Assembly (NCBI GenBank): GCA_019614645.1
Contig: JABWDB010000009.1
Span: 10,087,501 to 10,151,500 of the forward strand
Reading direction: 5' to 3'
From: Stratiolaelaps scimitus
Taxonomy: Eukaryota; Arthropoda; Arachnida; Mesostigmata; Laelapidae
Length of the DNA: 64,000 bases
The notes beneath the pieces were generated by a model that searched no databases, had not been told where the DNA came from, and saw nothing but the letters and a program-made list of their open reading frames with translations. This document shows positions 11,623 through 24,107 of this stretch, in pieces. Position numbers and translations under genes: made by a program. Positions within the stretch are counted from its first letter, which is position 1. The number at the start of each line of letters is the position of its first letter.

Positions 11623-12903
11623 ATGGTATGCAAACGCCGGATGTTTGATAAGTTTAGACGCCGTCTGCTGGATCATCCCGAGACAGGTAACAATACAGTA
11701 AATAATGAAGACGTCATTGCTGAGAATGCCGGGAATATCACTCAAGGCGAACTGGGCTTTCCCCAAGCTGGCGGATCGAATTCGCAGCCTCAACACGATT
11801 TGCCGGACAGAGAACAAGCGGTGTCCCAGCGTCAGCGGAAGCAAGGGAGCTCGAAACGATTACCTGCCAATGCTACTAAACGGACTACAAAATCGAGGAA
11901 GGCTGCAATTGATGCGTCTCTTCGTCTAATCACAACGTCGTCTTCATCCCGTTTCGTGGTCGCGAATCAACCACAGCCGGCCCGGAAGACCGGTGGCTCG
12001 AAGAGAAACCCTACCCGGAAGATTAATGCGATTCAAACGCAAAAAGTAGTTCCAATGCGTCGATCAAAGGTGAAAAAAACAAGTAAAAACAACAAAGCTG
12101 TGTTGAAGATCTTGGAAACGTGTCTCACTGTCGAAGACGTGATACTTGGCCAAGGTTGCTCATGTAAGGCCTTGAGGCTCGTTGAGGATTGTTCGCCAAC
12201 GAGATTCCTGCAGAAACGACTATTGCCGAAGCTGTTGATAGGTCTCTTCAAGACTGACGCGAAGATCGTTGAGGAAGCTATTAAGGACACTACCGACGCT
12301 CAATTGTGCCTTGGTGGCCTGTTAGCGCTTGCGTATTGGAACAACGGCTTTCAACGTGTCCCGCTGCGAGTATTGCAGCCAGTTGGAGATATCGACGAAC
12401 CCCTGACGAGTTCTAGTGAATATATCGTGAGCTGCCCGTTCTGTCTTGTAATTAGCGATAGTGAACTCATCGAGCGCATTAGTGACGCTCTGATGTTCAC
12501 AGACAAGATGACAGCACACTGTCGAAAAATGCATTCGGAGATTGCCTTTAATGCCGACACCACCGAAACAAACACGATCATTGCCGTCAAAGAACAGTGT
12601 CGTTTACTTAAAGGCTCAACGAGTCCTATAAAGCAGTTGCGAAAACGAAGGCTTGTCAATGAAAATACCGCTACGCAGTCGAAGAAATCTATGGGTGAAC
12701 CAGCCGAGGAATCTACCATAGTACGCATCCCTCTGCAAAGGCTTAGTAGAGTACCAACGTTCACGAATGGCATAAATCAGAATCCGTCGAGGTTCGTGAT
12801 GCCCAGTGTTCAAGTTATGGAGACTGCGCCCGACGACGACGACGCATCTGTGGGTCCTTCGGATGAACAAGGGCATTTATTTGACAGCGTGTCAAGTAAA
12901 TGA
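11623..12903 (+). CDS. Unrecognised zinc-finger-like family, member 1
   Basis: Single-exon gene, 426 residues from the ATG at 11623 (a GTG two codons earlier is in frame but unlikely). I do not recognise the family. Residues 1-170 are polar and basic, probably disordered. From about residue 179 comes the domain shared with the other three members: a segment ALRLVEDCSP..FLQKRLLP, then the helix-like CLGGLLALAYW around 229-239. Next is a metal-binding-like C271-P-F-C274-L-V with partners H299 and H304 (C-x2-C-x24-H-x4-H), and a closing helix around IIAVKEQCRLL. Unlike its paralogues it has about 95 further residues, with a basic patch KQLRKRR and an acidic DDDD run. The finger suggests DNA or protein binding, but no function can be assigned. 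AATAAA occurs at 12903-12908 and 13299. Confidence 0.75.
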   Translation: MVCKRRMFDKFRRRLLDHPETGNNTVNNEDVIAENAGNITQGELGFPQAGGSNSQPQHDLPDREQAVSQRQRKQGSSKRLPANATKRTTKSRKAAIDASLRLITTSSSSRFVVANQPQPARKTGGSKRNPTRKINAIQTQKVVPMRRSKVKKTSKNNKAVLKILETCLTVEDVILGQGCSCKALRLVEDCSPTRFLQKRLLPKLLIGLFKTDAKIVEEAIKDTTDAQLCLGGLLALAYWNNGFQRVPLRVLQPVGDIDEPLTSSSEYIVSCPFCLVISDSELIERISDALMFTDKMTAHCRKMHSEIAFNADTTETNTIIAVKEQCRLLKGSTSPIKQLRKRRLVNENTATQSKKSMGEPAEESTIVRIPLQRLSRVPTFTNGINQNPSRFVMPSVQVMETAPDDDDASVGPSDEQGHLFDSVSSK

Positions 12904-15543
12904 ATAAATGGGGTGGTCTTCCAAGTTTATTCTATTATACAAAAGAAACTGTACGAAGGTTACGGTACATTTTGCCTGAAGTGTATGGCCAATGGCCGAA
13001 TTGTGCACGGTACCTTCTTCTTAGAGGTGACGACGGCGAAGTTCCCATTCAACAGCTGGGCCCCACTTGCCGCAAGCAGAGTCTAACGAGATGGCAAAAT
13101 ACTCTCAAACGATCATAACGATGCTGAAAACATAAGCTAGAGATGCTTTGGTTAAACCATTTCGAGAGAAGCTTTAAGTAAGCAAAGTTTTATTTAATTA
13201 AACATTGTGATTTTCTATTACAAAGGCACACGTGTGTCAAGCTCACGACCATAGATTTTAATGCGAAGTAAGTTAACCAGTGGAAATCATCTGCTATAAC
13301 AAATAAAGAAGCGAATGTATTAAGCTTTTCTTTGTTTTGATAAATAGAAGAAATTGTCTCTTTTCTTCAGCACACAGCTGGCTAAGCAGTGAGATCACGA
13401 AGCAGCGCTACTAGGGAGGATACAAATATAAGATACGGACTATACCTGCTCTAAATTTCCTCTTTGATCGGGATGGAGGGAATACAAATTTGAATCGTCG
13501 CTCTCACTAAGGTTGCTGTGTATTTCACAAAGGCGGAACATATGTTTGACCATTTGAAAAGGCTCGCCCGTTGGAAAGACAGGGCCAAAGTGAAGAAATT
13601 GAGATGCGGACGATGTTGATGAGAGGCTGGCGGTCGAAACGTACGGCCACTCGGGACGAATGCTACTGATGAAGAATTTTTAGGACATTGGATAGATTGC
13701 AGAGGTCACCACAACGGGTCTAATCGAATGGGTACATAGTCGGATATATGCAGAATATGACAAAGCGGATCTATGAAGTGAATATAATAGTTCTCCGTCT
13801 TGACGAGTGCCAAGATTGAAATGGATGCCAATAGCTCACCTGATAGGTTGGCTCGAGAAGTGCGATGAACTATAATGGGAAATACTAAGACCTTTGTAAT
13901 CATTTCTTAGTTCCAATTCAGTTCCGGTGGGATATTCGTACCGATTGCGTTACAACTGCTTACACTGCCACTTATGAGGCGACCAACCGAGGCGAAGTCG
14001 TTAGCGCAGGGGCTTTAATCCCTCATCGATGCTATAGGATATGTAAATATTGGATCAACCAGCCTACGGTGCCACTATTCTGCATATTTCTAATTGTGAT
14101 TCCTCTGTGTGTAGTGGTACTTCACCCACAATACAATATTGTGAATGTTCACAGAACTTTACATACGATGCAGAACGATACATCGATAAAACGATTTGTA
14201 GGACATAATTTATAATGTAATGTATTAAACTACAGTAAAAAGAAGTCGATGTGTTATGAAGCACCTTGCTGGTTAGTATTGTGCTTCGCAACCCGGCATC
14301 TCGTTTGATCTCGTTCACTTCTATGTCTGCCAATTATACACCGAGATACAATTCGTCGTCATATCCAGAGAGCCCAATGATACTATTGTTGTTATTATAT
14401 ATTATATTTTTTAGGTGTCTCAACGGTTCATTTGGGAGGGGTGTACCGTGCAAATGACAATGAAGTGAGACCTCCCGTCCAGGAGTCCAGGGCTCACGAA
14501 AGGGGCGATGAGGAATCATCTTCGTTTGAATTTATGACTAAGCGTCCGTCCATGCGTGCCGAACAAAAAGCCAGTGTCATGACAACAAGGGACCGAAAAT
14601 AAGCGTACAATTCACGTGCTCGCGTGATACGAAATTCGATAAATGACTACAGTGTTGTTATTTTTTGCTACAACTCTAGGCACCCGCTGAAATACATCCA
14701 CGAACACCCTCCACTACCCCAGTCATTGTGCGTGCTCGAATTGCTTTGCCCCTCGAGGTACTTGTATGCACAGTGCGTGTAAGTGTCAACACAACGAGAA
14801 AACAATAGCTAGAAATTAAATTTTTTTTTTAATTACATTTTTTTTGCTTAAAAATTATGGCACGCGTGGTATACAATGGGGATTAGAATTACTACAATAC
14901 TACTCCCGATACCCCGCTCCCACACATGGCAGAGCTAAAGTATCGTTGAGCGGCGTTACGCCCCTCAGAGGCAACAGCCAAATAGAATTTGCGTCGCAAT
15001 TGCAGAAGCAATGATGACTTCGATCGGCGTCATTGAAGGGCAATATGAGCACTGTGCACGTATGCTCATATTTCATTCTACAGAGCGCACATCACAAACT
15101 CTGTTCGAAGACACTGACCCCCTCCTCGCCGCATCTCCCTCGGGCCTGTGCTATTGGTATCAGCGGTTGTAGGAAAGTTGTCAATGTTTACATAGATAAA
15201 CTGCTCGCCATGATCTTAAGCGTTGCTAACCACATGCCGGGTGATCGATCAGCTAGTCACAGCTGAGATGTATCACCTTGAAACATAGTGAGAATGGAAC
15301 AAACGCCATTGCCATTGATCCCCGCGACAGCTGCACTCAGCTGCACGGAACTCGTCAATAAATACCCGAGTCGCTCGTACACACATACATGTACGAAGGA
15401 GGCTATGCCAATTCTTCTGTCTGTGCTGCCTTTCTGGCCGGCCTTCTGTCATGCTCTGTGTTAAGAACCCGCTGTGGCGCGCGTTCGTTTCCCGGTGAAC
15501 TTTCCTTTCTCGCTAGCTTGGAGGTGGTGGGAGTGTATTTATC
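12904..15543. other. Intergenic stretch
   Basis: Holds the 3' end of family member 1 and the upstream region of member 2. Only short ORFs on both strands and AT-rich runs (for example poly-T at 14820-14848) are seen. No recognisable gene. Confidence 0.5.
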
Positions 15544-17265
15544 ATGGCTGACGAGACCAGATCGTATCATGCCATCGATATGGTCGAAGACGCTTCACCT
15601 CCACCGTTGGCCACAGAAGAAGACCGCGCTAGTGAACAACCTGACGGATCTGGTCATCAGCGCCCAAGTACGCCACAAGGGTCCAGCCTTCCCAACCCTT
15701 TGACACAGGTCGATGAATGTGCAAATCAAAGCGCACGGGAGGCGATCGCCAGCGCCCAACCGTCATCGCCTATTTACACAACGAGTCAGTTGCGAAACCA
15801 TGGGGTTATTGTAGTTTCGTGGCGTGAGCATGAAGACGAATCTGACCAATCCGAACAACTTGTGGATGACATCGAGCGTCTAATATCTGCTCGGGACAGC
15901 CTGAATCGGCTTCAAATACCCACTGCCGATAGCCTACAAGGATATGACATGAGTCCACAAATCGGGAGGACGTCTCAACATATGCAGCCTATCAACACCA
16001 TAACAATTGACCTCCAAAACCGCTCGATGCTAGCTGACGTGCTCGAATACTCGAATAAGGGCACGTGCTCAATGGTTGTGCGGCGAACCTCGGAGGCATC
16101 GCAAGGCGAAGCATCCGGATCTCAGCATGAGCGGTGGGGACAACTAACGTCAATTTTGCACAGCGTTGATTGTTGCCATTCCAAACTGGCCATTGCGAGT
16201 TTAGCCGGGTATACCAAAGCTATTCCTGCCAACTCTCCTTCTCTCAGTTCGATGAAAGACGCGAGCAAGCGGAGCGATGAGCCAGAACAGGACAATGAAT
16301 CCGGCGCACATTTAATCGAATTCGACAACTCCGTTAGCGAGATTTTTACGAGCAGACCAACTGATCTACGTACGAATGCTGCTCATCTGAGAGCTACAGA
16401 ACGACTATCCCAACAGCAGCAGCGCGATAGCTTTCAGCAATCATTCGCTCTCAACAGCGCTGTTACTGTCACACGAGTAATGAGACCTACAGGGGACAAA
16501 CAGGATCATCTGGTCTCGACACCAACAACTTCAATGAGCTGCTATGGGAAACCGTCACGCCTGGGCGTCTCGAGCCGCACTATGCCATATAAAAGGTCAC
16601 TAGAGCATTATTCGCCAAGAACATTGCGTCCAGCCCATAGTGCTTCAAGTTCTCCGAGAAGGGTTCCAACGAATCAACCGACAGTGACTAACATCAGGCC
16701 GGATCAGTCACCGCTGATGAAATCCTATCTCAACGTCTCAGACTTGCCCTCCGAGCGTATATGCTTAGGCAAAGCATTAAGTTTAGTGGAGAATTGCTCG
16801 CCAAAACCAGTCCTACAACAGGTTCTGCTGCCGCCTTTTTTAGCCTCGATCGACTCAGCGAGCGCAGTGTCCATAGCGAACTTCATCGAACGAGCAGAGC
16901 AAACAGCGCTGGGCCTGGGAGGTCTATACACACTTGGTTTATGGAACCTGGGCGTCTCGCACGTCCATATGCTATTGTTGTCACTCGTGGAAGATGTGGC
17001 CAATACGGAGAACTGCGCCATGTGGTGCCCGCTCTGTCTTGTGCAACCTCTTAGTGGGCCAATTGAGCCGATGTGCGGCGGTGAGCTATGGCAAATTAAG
17101 ATGGAAGCTCACTGGAAAGAAACTCATAATGTGCTGTCCCTTAAACTAGTGAGCCGAAGGACAATACCAATGCAGATTGCCATTCGTGAAATTTATCGTG
17201 TACTGAGACACCACTTGAATGTGATAATGTCGTCAAAAACTGAGCCAAGCTTACCGAGTTCTTAA
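15544..17265 (+). CDS. Unrecognised zinc-finger-like family, member 2
   Basis: Single-exon gene, 573 residues, with the start at the first ATG of the frame (MADETRSYH). Residues 1-400 are rich in Ser, Gln, Thr and Pro and look disordered, including short Gln runs. The shared domain starts near residue 407: CLGKALSLVENCSPK, then VLQQVLLPPFL. It continues with LGLGGLYTLGLWNLGV around residues 456-471 and a finger C495-P-L-C498-L-V with H523 and H528 (C-x2-C-x24-H-x4-H). It ends in the helix IQ/AIREIYRVL. This is the clearest version of the domain. It is in the same orientation as the other members, 2.6 kb downstream of member 1. An AATAAA is at 17682-17687. The long N-terminus shows no similarity by eye to that of the other members, which suggests fast evolution outside the domain. 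Function unknown. Confidence 0.75.
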   Translation: MADETRSYHAIDMVEDASPPPLATEEDRASEQPDGSGHQRPSTPQGSSLPNPLTQVDECANQSAREAIASAQPSSPIYTTSQLRNHGVIVVSWREHEDESDQSEQLVDDIERLISARDSLNRLQIPTADSLQGYDMSPQIGRTSQHMQPINTITIDLQNRSMLADVLEYSNKGTCSMVVRRTSEASQGEASGSQHERWGQLTSILHSVDCCHSKLAIASLAGYTKAIPANSPSLSSMKDASKRSDEPEQDNESGAHLIEFDNSVSEIFTSRPTDLRTNAAHLRATERLSQQQQRDSFQQSFALNSAVTVTRVMRPTGDKQDHLVSTPTTSMSCYGKPSRLGVSSRTMPYKRSLEHYSPRTLRPAHSASSSPRRVPTNQPTVTNIRPDQSPLMKSYLNVSDLPSERICLGKALSLVENCSPKPVLQQVLLPPFLASIDSASAVSIANFIERAEQTALGLGGLYTLGLWNLGVSHVHMLLLSLVEDVANTENCAMWCPLCLVQPLSGPIEPMCGGELWQIKMEAHWKETHNVLSLKLVSRRTIPMQIAIREIYRVLRHHLNVIMSSKTEPSLPSS

Positions 17266-19333
17266 TTAACACAACCCGGCTCAGCAGACGATTATGCGAA
17301 TACGAGTACAGCACGAAATTAGCATTTTATCAGTGGAAGCTAGGGACACTGTGATGTCTCGAATAGAGTTAATTCCAACGACATGTTTGTGTGCATGTTC
17401 AGCAGCTAGTGATTATATCGAATATATAAAGACCCCAGACAATGTGCCTATCGTACAATACATGTAGTGCTAATGACACCGAACGGATTCGAGGGACTCG
17501 TTGTGCCCAGTCAGATAAGTGACATACTGACATTTGAATATAGTGTTCAAATGTCTAAACATCACTCTAAAGGTAACGTACGCTGAGGGGTGTACATTGA
17601 TGGTTGGGTTATAGGTCACCATTGTAGAAGGTGAATATCCTCGACTAGTATCGTGTTTGTATATATGTATATGTTATGTGAAATAAATACAATCGCTTAT
17701 CACTGACAGGGCGAGACGTCATTTTGATGGAAATATCCGGAATTTGAGTAGCTGCAAAAATCCGGTCGGTGTAAGTCGAGCACCGAGTGGACAAATCGAG
17801 CACTTTGACATGGCTCATTCAGCGAAAATACGCGCAGCCTCGCGAAACCTGATACAGATCGATGTCAACATCTGTCATAGGCGAGTTGATAGGCAAACAA
17901 AAACCTCTCTTTGAATATCTCGGTATACTTCGAAAGCATCGCTTGTTACTTTTGCATAATGAGTTGAATAGTTGTCCAGACACGACTAACTGAGACCATC
18001 GGACGAACTGGCCTGATTTGTCTCCCTTAATACCACGACCTTTTCGATCGAAGTATTGTTTCCCGCTTGCGTCGTCGAGCCACCAACGAATTTGACTAAC
18101 ATTTGGCCAACGGGAGGGGCATCACCGGGGATTTGGGAGTCAAAGGGCTCATCTCAGCACATATCATCATCAATGACCCGCATCTCCGTTCCAAGATCGT
18201 TCAATCGTAGGTGGACGGACCACAATTCGCTGCCGCCGAACACCACCACTGACGCGCATTGCCACTGAACACTTAAAAGTTCGCTTGTAGCGTCACTCGT
18301 TAGTAAAGACTCCCGACCGGAGCTATTCGCTATTCGTGCTGTTGAGAGCAGAGCGCTGTGTTATACGGCAGGTCCTTTTGGAAAATAGCTATAGATCACA
18401 GCGGGAAAAAAGGTATGAAGTCTTTAAAAAAAACTCCACATCTCCCCTTCCCCCGATCCGACGGTTCTTTCGATGGCCGAAAAGTGCTTGGACCCGAAAG
18501 AAATGAGAACGCAGATCTAAGCGAAATCGCAGGATGGTTATATATATATGTGTATGAAACAATATGACATTTTGATTATGATGAACCATATGACTACGAT
18601 ATCAATATAGGTTTCTCTCTCTCTCGCTCTCTCTCTCAGAGCCTCACCCAAGAGAGACTTACTAAACAAAAAAAAAGACGCAACTGTAACCAAGCTAGGG
18701 TCCGTAGTCTAAAGTTCCACAAAGGTGATGATTTTTATTCGTTCATACACGACCACGTCTTTCGCGTCGTCGGCACGTCCTTGTCGCGCGCTCTTGGCAA
18801 AACGCCCGCGAAATCTGCGTATTGAAAGTGCGCGGATTACCTGGAAAGTAACGTGTGCTCAGGTAAATCTATTACAATAATAATAATAATGCAATGTGTC
18901 CCAGTAAACAGGTTCTTTGTCAGCTGTAGTGACCATTCTGGCCGGGTAATTCCATACGGGTCGGGTCGCTTATCTGCTTCTATTTCCTCTAGACATTGGA
19001 GATCACTCAAGGTGCTCCGTTCCGCATCGTGGCCCCCGGGGGCATCTATCCTACGCCAGTACGATGTTTACGCGTTTGCGTGCGAACGACTGACAGACTA
19101 AGATGAGCGCGGGCTTGCTCACTGAAACATCTCCAGCTGGCATCTTGAATTGAGCGATATCGACTTTTCGACAGGTCAGTTGAAATGGAAATGTCACAGT
19201 CTCACCCTACCAATGAATACCCGTATAACTTCGTAAACGAACACTGCCATTGTATCCCTTATATATCGCCTCCCCGCCTCATCGTCTCCCGATCGGTAAT
19301 TTGTACATCGTTTAATTAACCAACCCATACCTT
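17266..19333. other. Intergenic stretch
   Basis: 3' flank of family member 2 and of the SKP1-like gene, which ends at 19334 on the opposite strand. It contains a TC/CT run at about 18611-18640. No gene is recognised. Confidence 0.5.
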
Positions 19334-20514
19334 TTAATAGCGGTTTTCATAGCAGTATCCGAGTTCTCTCGTGACCAATTCCCTCTCGTCGAGTGTGAAG
19401 TTATCCTCAATGTTGAATTTCATCCGAAGACCTTCAGCTGGTGCATTAAGTGTTCGAGCAAACGCCTCGCAGGCTAAGTCAACAAGGTCGATTATTCGCA
19501 GATGATGAGCCGCCTGTGACCGCATAGCCAACAAAATAAGGGCCAATAAGGTATAAAGGTAATTTTATTTCATATGTTCAATACTCTACTCTATTTCAAT
19601 AAAAATAATTATATTTCTTTGCATTAACCATTCTTGTTATACTTCTCACTATTAGTATCGTCCGTATGATTTGCTATTTCAATTAGTAGCCACGACACGC
19701 GCCAGTGTATTCGGCGGTCTCAATGTTGATAAACGGGGTGTCTTTGCCTACCATGATCAGTTCGTATAGCAAATCTTCCGCAGAAACCTTTTCGATGAAC
19801 TTTTTGTCCCAGCTGTCCCTGGGTACTCGACCATCTGCCTCGATGGTGTCGTTACGATGGTGCTCTAACCAATCCCTGATCTAACACGGGTACAAATATG
19901 TAGACGTACACATAGATAAAATAACAACAACAAGAAAGAAACATGTCAATAAATAGCCTATTAGAAATTAATATGATTAGCTGTTGTACAACGAACGAGT
20001 CGTGTGATCTATGCACAGTCTTCTCAACTCGGCGAAAGGCTTTTTGTGTCACTCAACGACGAGCTCCAACGGGATCAACAGGAGAAGCCGCTACATACAC
20101 TTTGTCACTAGAGGCTACTTTGACAATAGCACCTATATATTATTTACTGACTAGTACCAGCTACAATGTGATTAGTATACAAACAGGTAGGAAGACTACC
20201 TCGGTTCATGAGAGCTCATTCCAATATTAGTCGGTATGTTTTCAAAATCATCTTCGACGATACGAATGTGAGAGCCGGTTAACTAGGATGCAACTGTGAA
20301 ACCCGAAGTGAATTAACTCATCAGTGTGACTCACCAGCGAGAGCGTCATCGCGTCCACGCTTTTCAATTGCAACGCTCTGTCACTTTGCATATGGGTCAT
20401 GCGTAGGAGAACCGGCGACAATTTAGCAAGATTTTCGTCAACCACAAATCTCGTTTGAGCGCTTTTTAATCGTTCATTGCTCGTCACGGTAAATTGATGG
20501 CCGGTCGATGCCAT
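19334..20514 (-). CDS. Diverged SKP1-like protein, three exons
   Basis: Exons on the minus strand are 20335-20514, 19752-19880 and 19334-19513, all phase 0. Together they encode 162 residues, the same length as the canonical SKP1 at 32682. Splice sites are CTG|GTGAGT, TTAG|ATC, ATG|GTAGGC and CACAG|GCG. Both introns fall where SKP1's do: one before the WLEHHRND segment (SKP1 WATYHKDD), the other between YELIM and AAHHL (SKP1 FELIL and AANYL). The conserved SW-D--F segment (residues 79-84) and FNI--NFT motif remain. The acidic loop and the C-terminal NEWCEEK that helps hold F-box proteins are gone, replaced by LGYCYENRY. SKP1 bridges CUL1 and F-box proteins in SCF ubiquitin ligases. This copy could be a specialised adaptor, as with the Skp1 paralogues of flies and nematodes, or could have lost that role. 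The reading frame is intact, so a recent pseudogene is unlikely. Confidence 0.8.
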
Positions 20515-23500
20515 TCCGCGTTATAGTGTGCCTTCGCGTTCGTATTTGGTCTCCTATGAAGGTGCTAATTTGTCACGAGCTTTTCAATAGGTCAAATTGT
20601 TGTAGTCCCTGTAGCTTGGATATCAGAGTGTTTCGATGAGCGGCTGTGGAATAGAATCGTTCAAGCGATATATGGGATTTCAATGAGTTTACTTAAAAAT
20701 AAGTAAAGGTGATTTCAGCGAGTGAGTCGGTTAGAACGACGCACAAGCAAATAATGTGGACTGCCTGACTATCTCGAGTATAGCAGTACCCTTTCATTCT
20801 ATCATATTTCCGGTTTGTAACCTCGTCCGCAACGTAATCACAGGATCAGCAATGTATTGTCATTGAAATTGACACCTACCTAAATCGCGTAGAACGGTTT
20901 GTGTCTGCCAATGTTCCCCATGACTCAATAATTGAGCCTCTTTGTAACAGAATCGTCCAATGGAACTTTTGTCGCGCATCTTAAACAGGAAGTTAAGTGC
21001 AGCTCAAGTATCTCCATCGACTTTTCATGAATCTCACTTTCTCCTTATCCCAGTAATCTAGCATCAGACTACCTTATGTTTTGAGCTACTCGTTAAATTC
21101 GTTGAACATTTCCAAGCTGACCTTCACAGCTAGTCTATCTCGATGTTAGTGGCCTTCAACATTCGAAGATCATTCAGGAGGGGTCCTGCTTCACTTAACA
21201 GGTCCCGGAAGACCTGAGCACGAAGATGCGCTCACACCGCTACGAGACGCATTTCAGTCGTCTCTAACATAGGGAAACATTATCCATTCACTTTTTCATT
21301 GTTCAAATATCATACTTGTAAGAAGGAGCCCTCCCTGCAAGGGTCTGGCAACATTACCAGAAGGACCGACTATCTACTTCACATTGGCTAACCATACACT
21401 ATCTGGCTCAATGGGGGGCGTACAGCAATTTAGGGCTGACTCAGGGCTGATTCAGTTACGACCGCACATTGTTATAGGCCAAGTTACTATCCGAAATAAT
21501 CCATGTGCGATCCAGACGATATCAACAGTTGAGCACAACACTATGTCCTCTATCACCACTGTTCCCTAGATTTCCATTTGAGTACCCAACGGCTCGGAAG
21601 GGTCATTCACAAGCCGCTAGAACGCACCAAAATGTCTATGAGAGAGGGTGGTCCAATGGCCTTCTTTAGACAAGAATCATCCTTATAAGAGTGGCAGGTT
21701 TTTCTTATCCATACTGATCGGAGCGGTAAGCTACAGAGAGTGGCGATCAAACACACGAGATCGAGGATGTTTTCCTCTGCCAATCGAGTGGCAGAGAGGT
21801 ACCGTGTAATAGACTAGGATTTACTGGCAGAAAATTAATGGACATCCAAAACTTCGTTATCAGTAAAGTGACGGGCACTATAGCCTTATCGAAAAGCGTT
21901 TTGACTGGTGGGTAGCGGTCGTCGGCGCGCTGTCAAAAATATTGTAAGTCCAATTTTACAAGCACCATATATATATATATATATTACAAAAAAATCAGCG
22001 AACTATCGTTCTCTTCTTCTTCAAATCCTGCCGTGGTCTCAGGGAGGTATTGATACCGCCATAGGGGATAATGAGTATCGAGAAATTCTCGTCTGATGAG
22101 AGCATGGATGACTGGTGACCCCAGCCGAAAGCGAACGACTAATATCCGCAAGAAAGCCAAACAATAACGTTATAGCAGACCCGATCGGTTTTACTAAAAA
22201 AAAACCATAGGTTCACTGTTAGGGAAAAAAACACACATGGACAGTTCAAGCAGCGATATGGTCATATTGTTAACCACTGGTGGGTACTGCCTGTAACCTC
22301 TACGGCGAGAGGATCTGGCTGTGTCTGGGACTCGCCTCGTCGAAAGGCGCGCCAACTTTCCCCTGCAAAATAATTCGCTGGCGAGGTTAAAGGGTTCTTG
22401 ATTGGGCAGGTGTAATTACAGCCTCTACTTCCGGTGTGCGGTTGTCTTTACACGAGGGCTCTTTCACAGTTGTACTATATTTCGTTGTTACGTAAATATT
22501 ACTTGTTGAATTCGTAACGATAGACAACACAATGTGCAACTTGAACCCTTAGTTCTAACTTTTTGTCGCCACGAAAACTCAAGCGGTTGTACGATGGCAA
22601 TTACGTCATCAATAAGCATCAATTTAAAATTGAACAAAAAATTCAAATTGAAATCTGTTAGCTAAGTGGTAGCTAATATCTAGCAGTGGGCTAGCAGCCG
22701 TAAGCTGGTCAACTGTAATCGAATGCAATTTGCCTTTAATCAACATCGATTAGTCAAACAAATGATCTTTATGACACCTCTCGGCAGGATGATTTCATTA
22801 AGCTGAACTACAATCAACAATAATATCAACAGCTGGCCAGGCATACACTCGCACATATGCCGATTACAATTGTATTCCTCGGAGAGCAGCAATGATAGTA
22901 TCGCATCTACTTTTTTTTTCAATACATTCCGCCGTTTGCCAAGTGAATATTTTCAAGTCTATCAACCTCCACATGTAACAAAGAGTTGCATTTGTCCTCG
23001 CGGCATTTTCATTGACCTAAGTCTTCGCCATAGATCTATTCGTTCGATGTTGGTCCTTCGATGTTTGTATTCTTAACACTTTTCAACACAGCAGACGGCT
23101 GACATTACGTCGATTCAGGCCAATTTCAACCGAACACGAGTCATTAACGCGGTGTAGAATCTTTGCAGACACCGGTGGTTTTTACACGCCACATTCACAG
23201 GATAGCCACGCACTGTCGGCTACATGTTCAGATATAAACAGCAACCATAGCTGGGCGCCACTAATAGCTAAAATTCGCGGCCGGCTAGCATGTCGTGCAC
23301 ATTCATAAGGGTGCGCATGCTGCAAATGTTAACGCACGAGCATAGACAGTCAGTATGCGCAAACGCTGAGAGCGACCGATTTATGGACACCTTTAAAGAT
23401 CATCCAGGCACAAGAGCAGGCGTTTGGTGTCATCGGTGCCAGCAGAAAATCTTGATTACAGCCCTTATGCGCTAGGGCAGTGTCTCGAAATTGTGAACGT

Positions 23501-24107
23501 TTCTAAAATGGCGACTTCGACGAGACTCGTATCTCTCGGACTGTGAAAGGCACGAAGTACCGTTGGTACTTTTAATAACAGTTCAAAATCGTTAGCCTGA
23601 TCGAAGGCCGCAATCGGCGCCACCTCTGAAACAGGTGTCAAGTATAGGAAGGCCAAGTATGTCGATAGTTCCCGTGTAAGCATCATCTCTGTGTTGTGTT
23701 ATTCCCTGCAGGGCTCGAATTGTGGCCTTGTTCTGATATAGCAAGAAGCGTATGGCCGGGTTAAAATGTCGAAAAAGCCGAATCGTCTGAATACAGTTAA
23801 CCATACCCGTCATTGTCAGCCAGCTGGCAAATAATGACACAGTCGTTGTTAGGGTCAGTGAGTGTCTCCGTCGCGGAGAACACCTCAAGGCTTCCCCAAA
23901 TCTAACGGGTTGATTTGACTTCGTGACGAATAGACGAATGAACAAACTTCGACACCGGTCCATTCACATTCAGCGTTCGTTCTTCGCCATCGTTTCTGGC
24001 GAAATGTGAATTTTGCTCTAATTGTATTAAATTATTATTGTGATAACGACTTGTGAAAAACAACAACGACTGAGCAATCCGAGCTGTCCGTTTCCAGTGG
24101 ATCAATA
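20515..24107. other. Intergenic stretch of 3.6 kb
   Basis: From 20515 to about 22700 there are almost no ORFs, and the sequence has the look of decayed repeat DNA, though no element could be named. A (TA)n run is at 21968-21984. Minus-strand ORFs at 23465-23686 and 23592-23963 overlap and match nothing. No gene is called. Confidence 0.45.

Noticed and set aside
23465..23963. Overlapping minus-strand ORFs of 73 and 123 codons
   Set aside because: Considered as a frameshifted gene upstream of family member 3; no recognisable domain in either frame.
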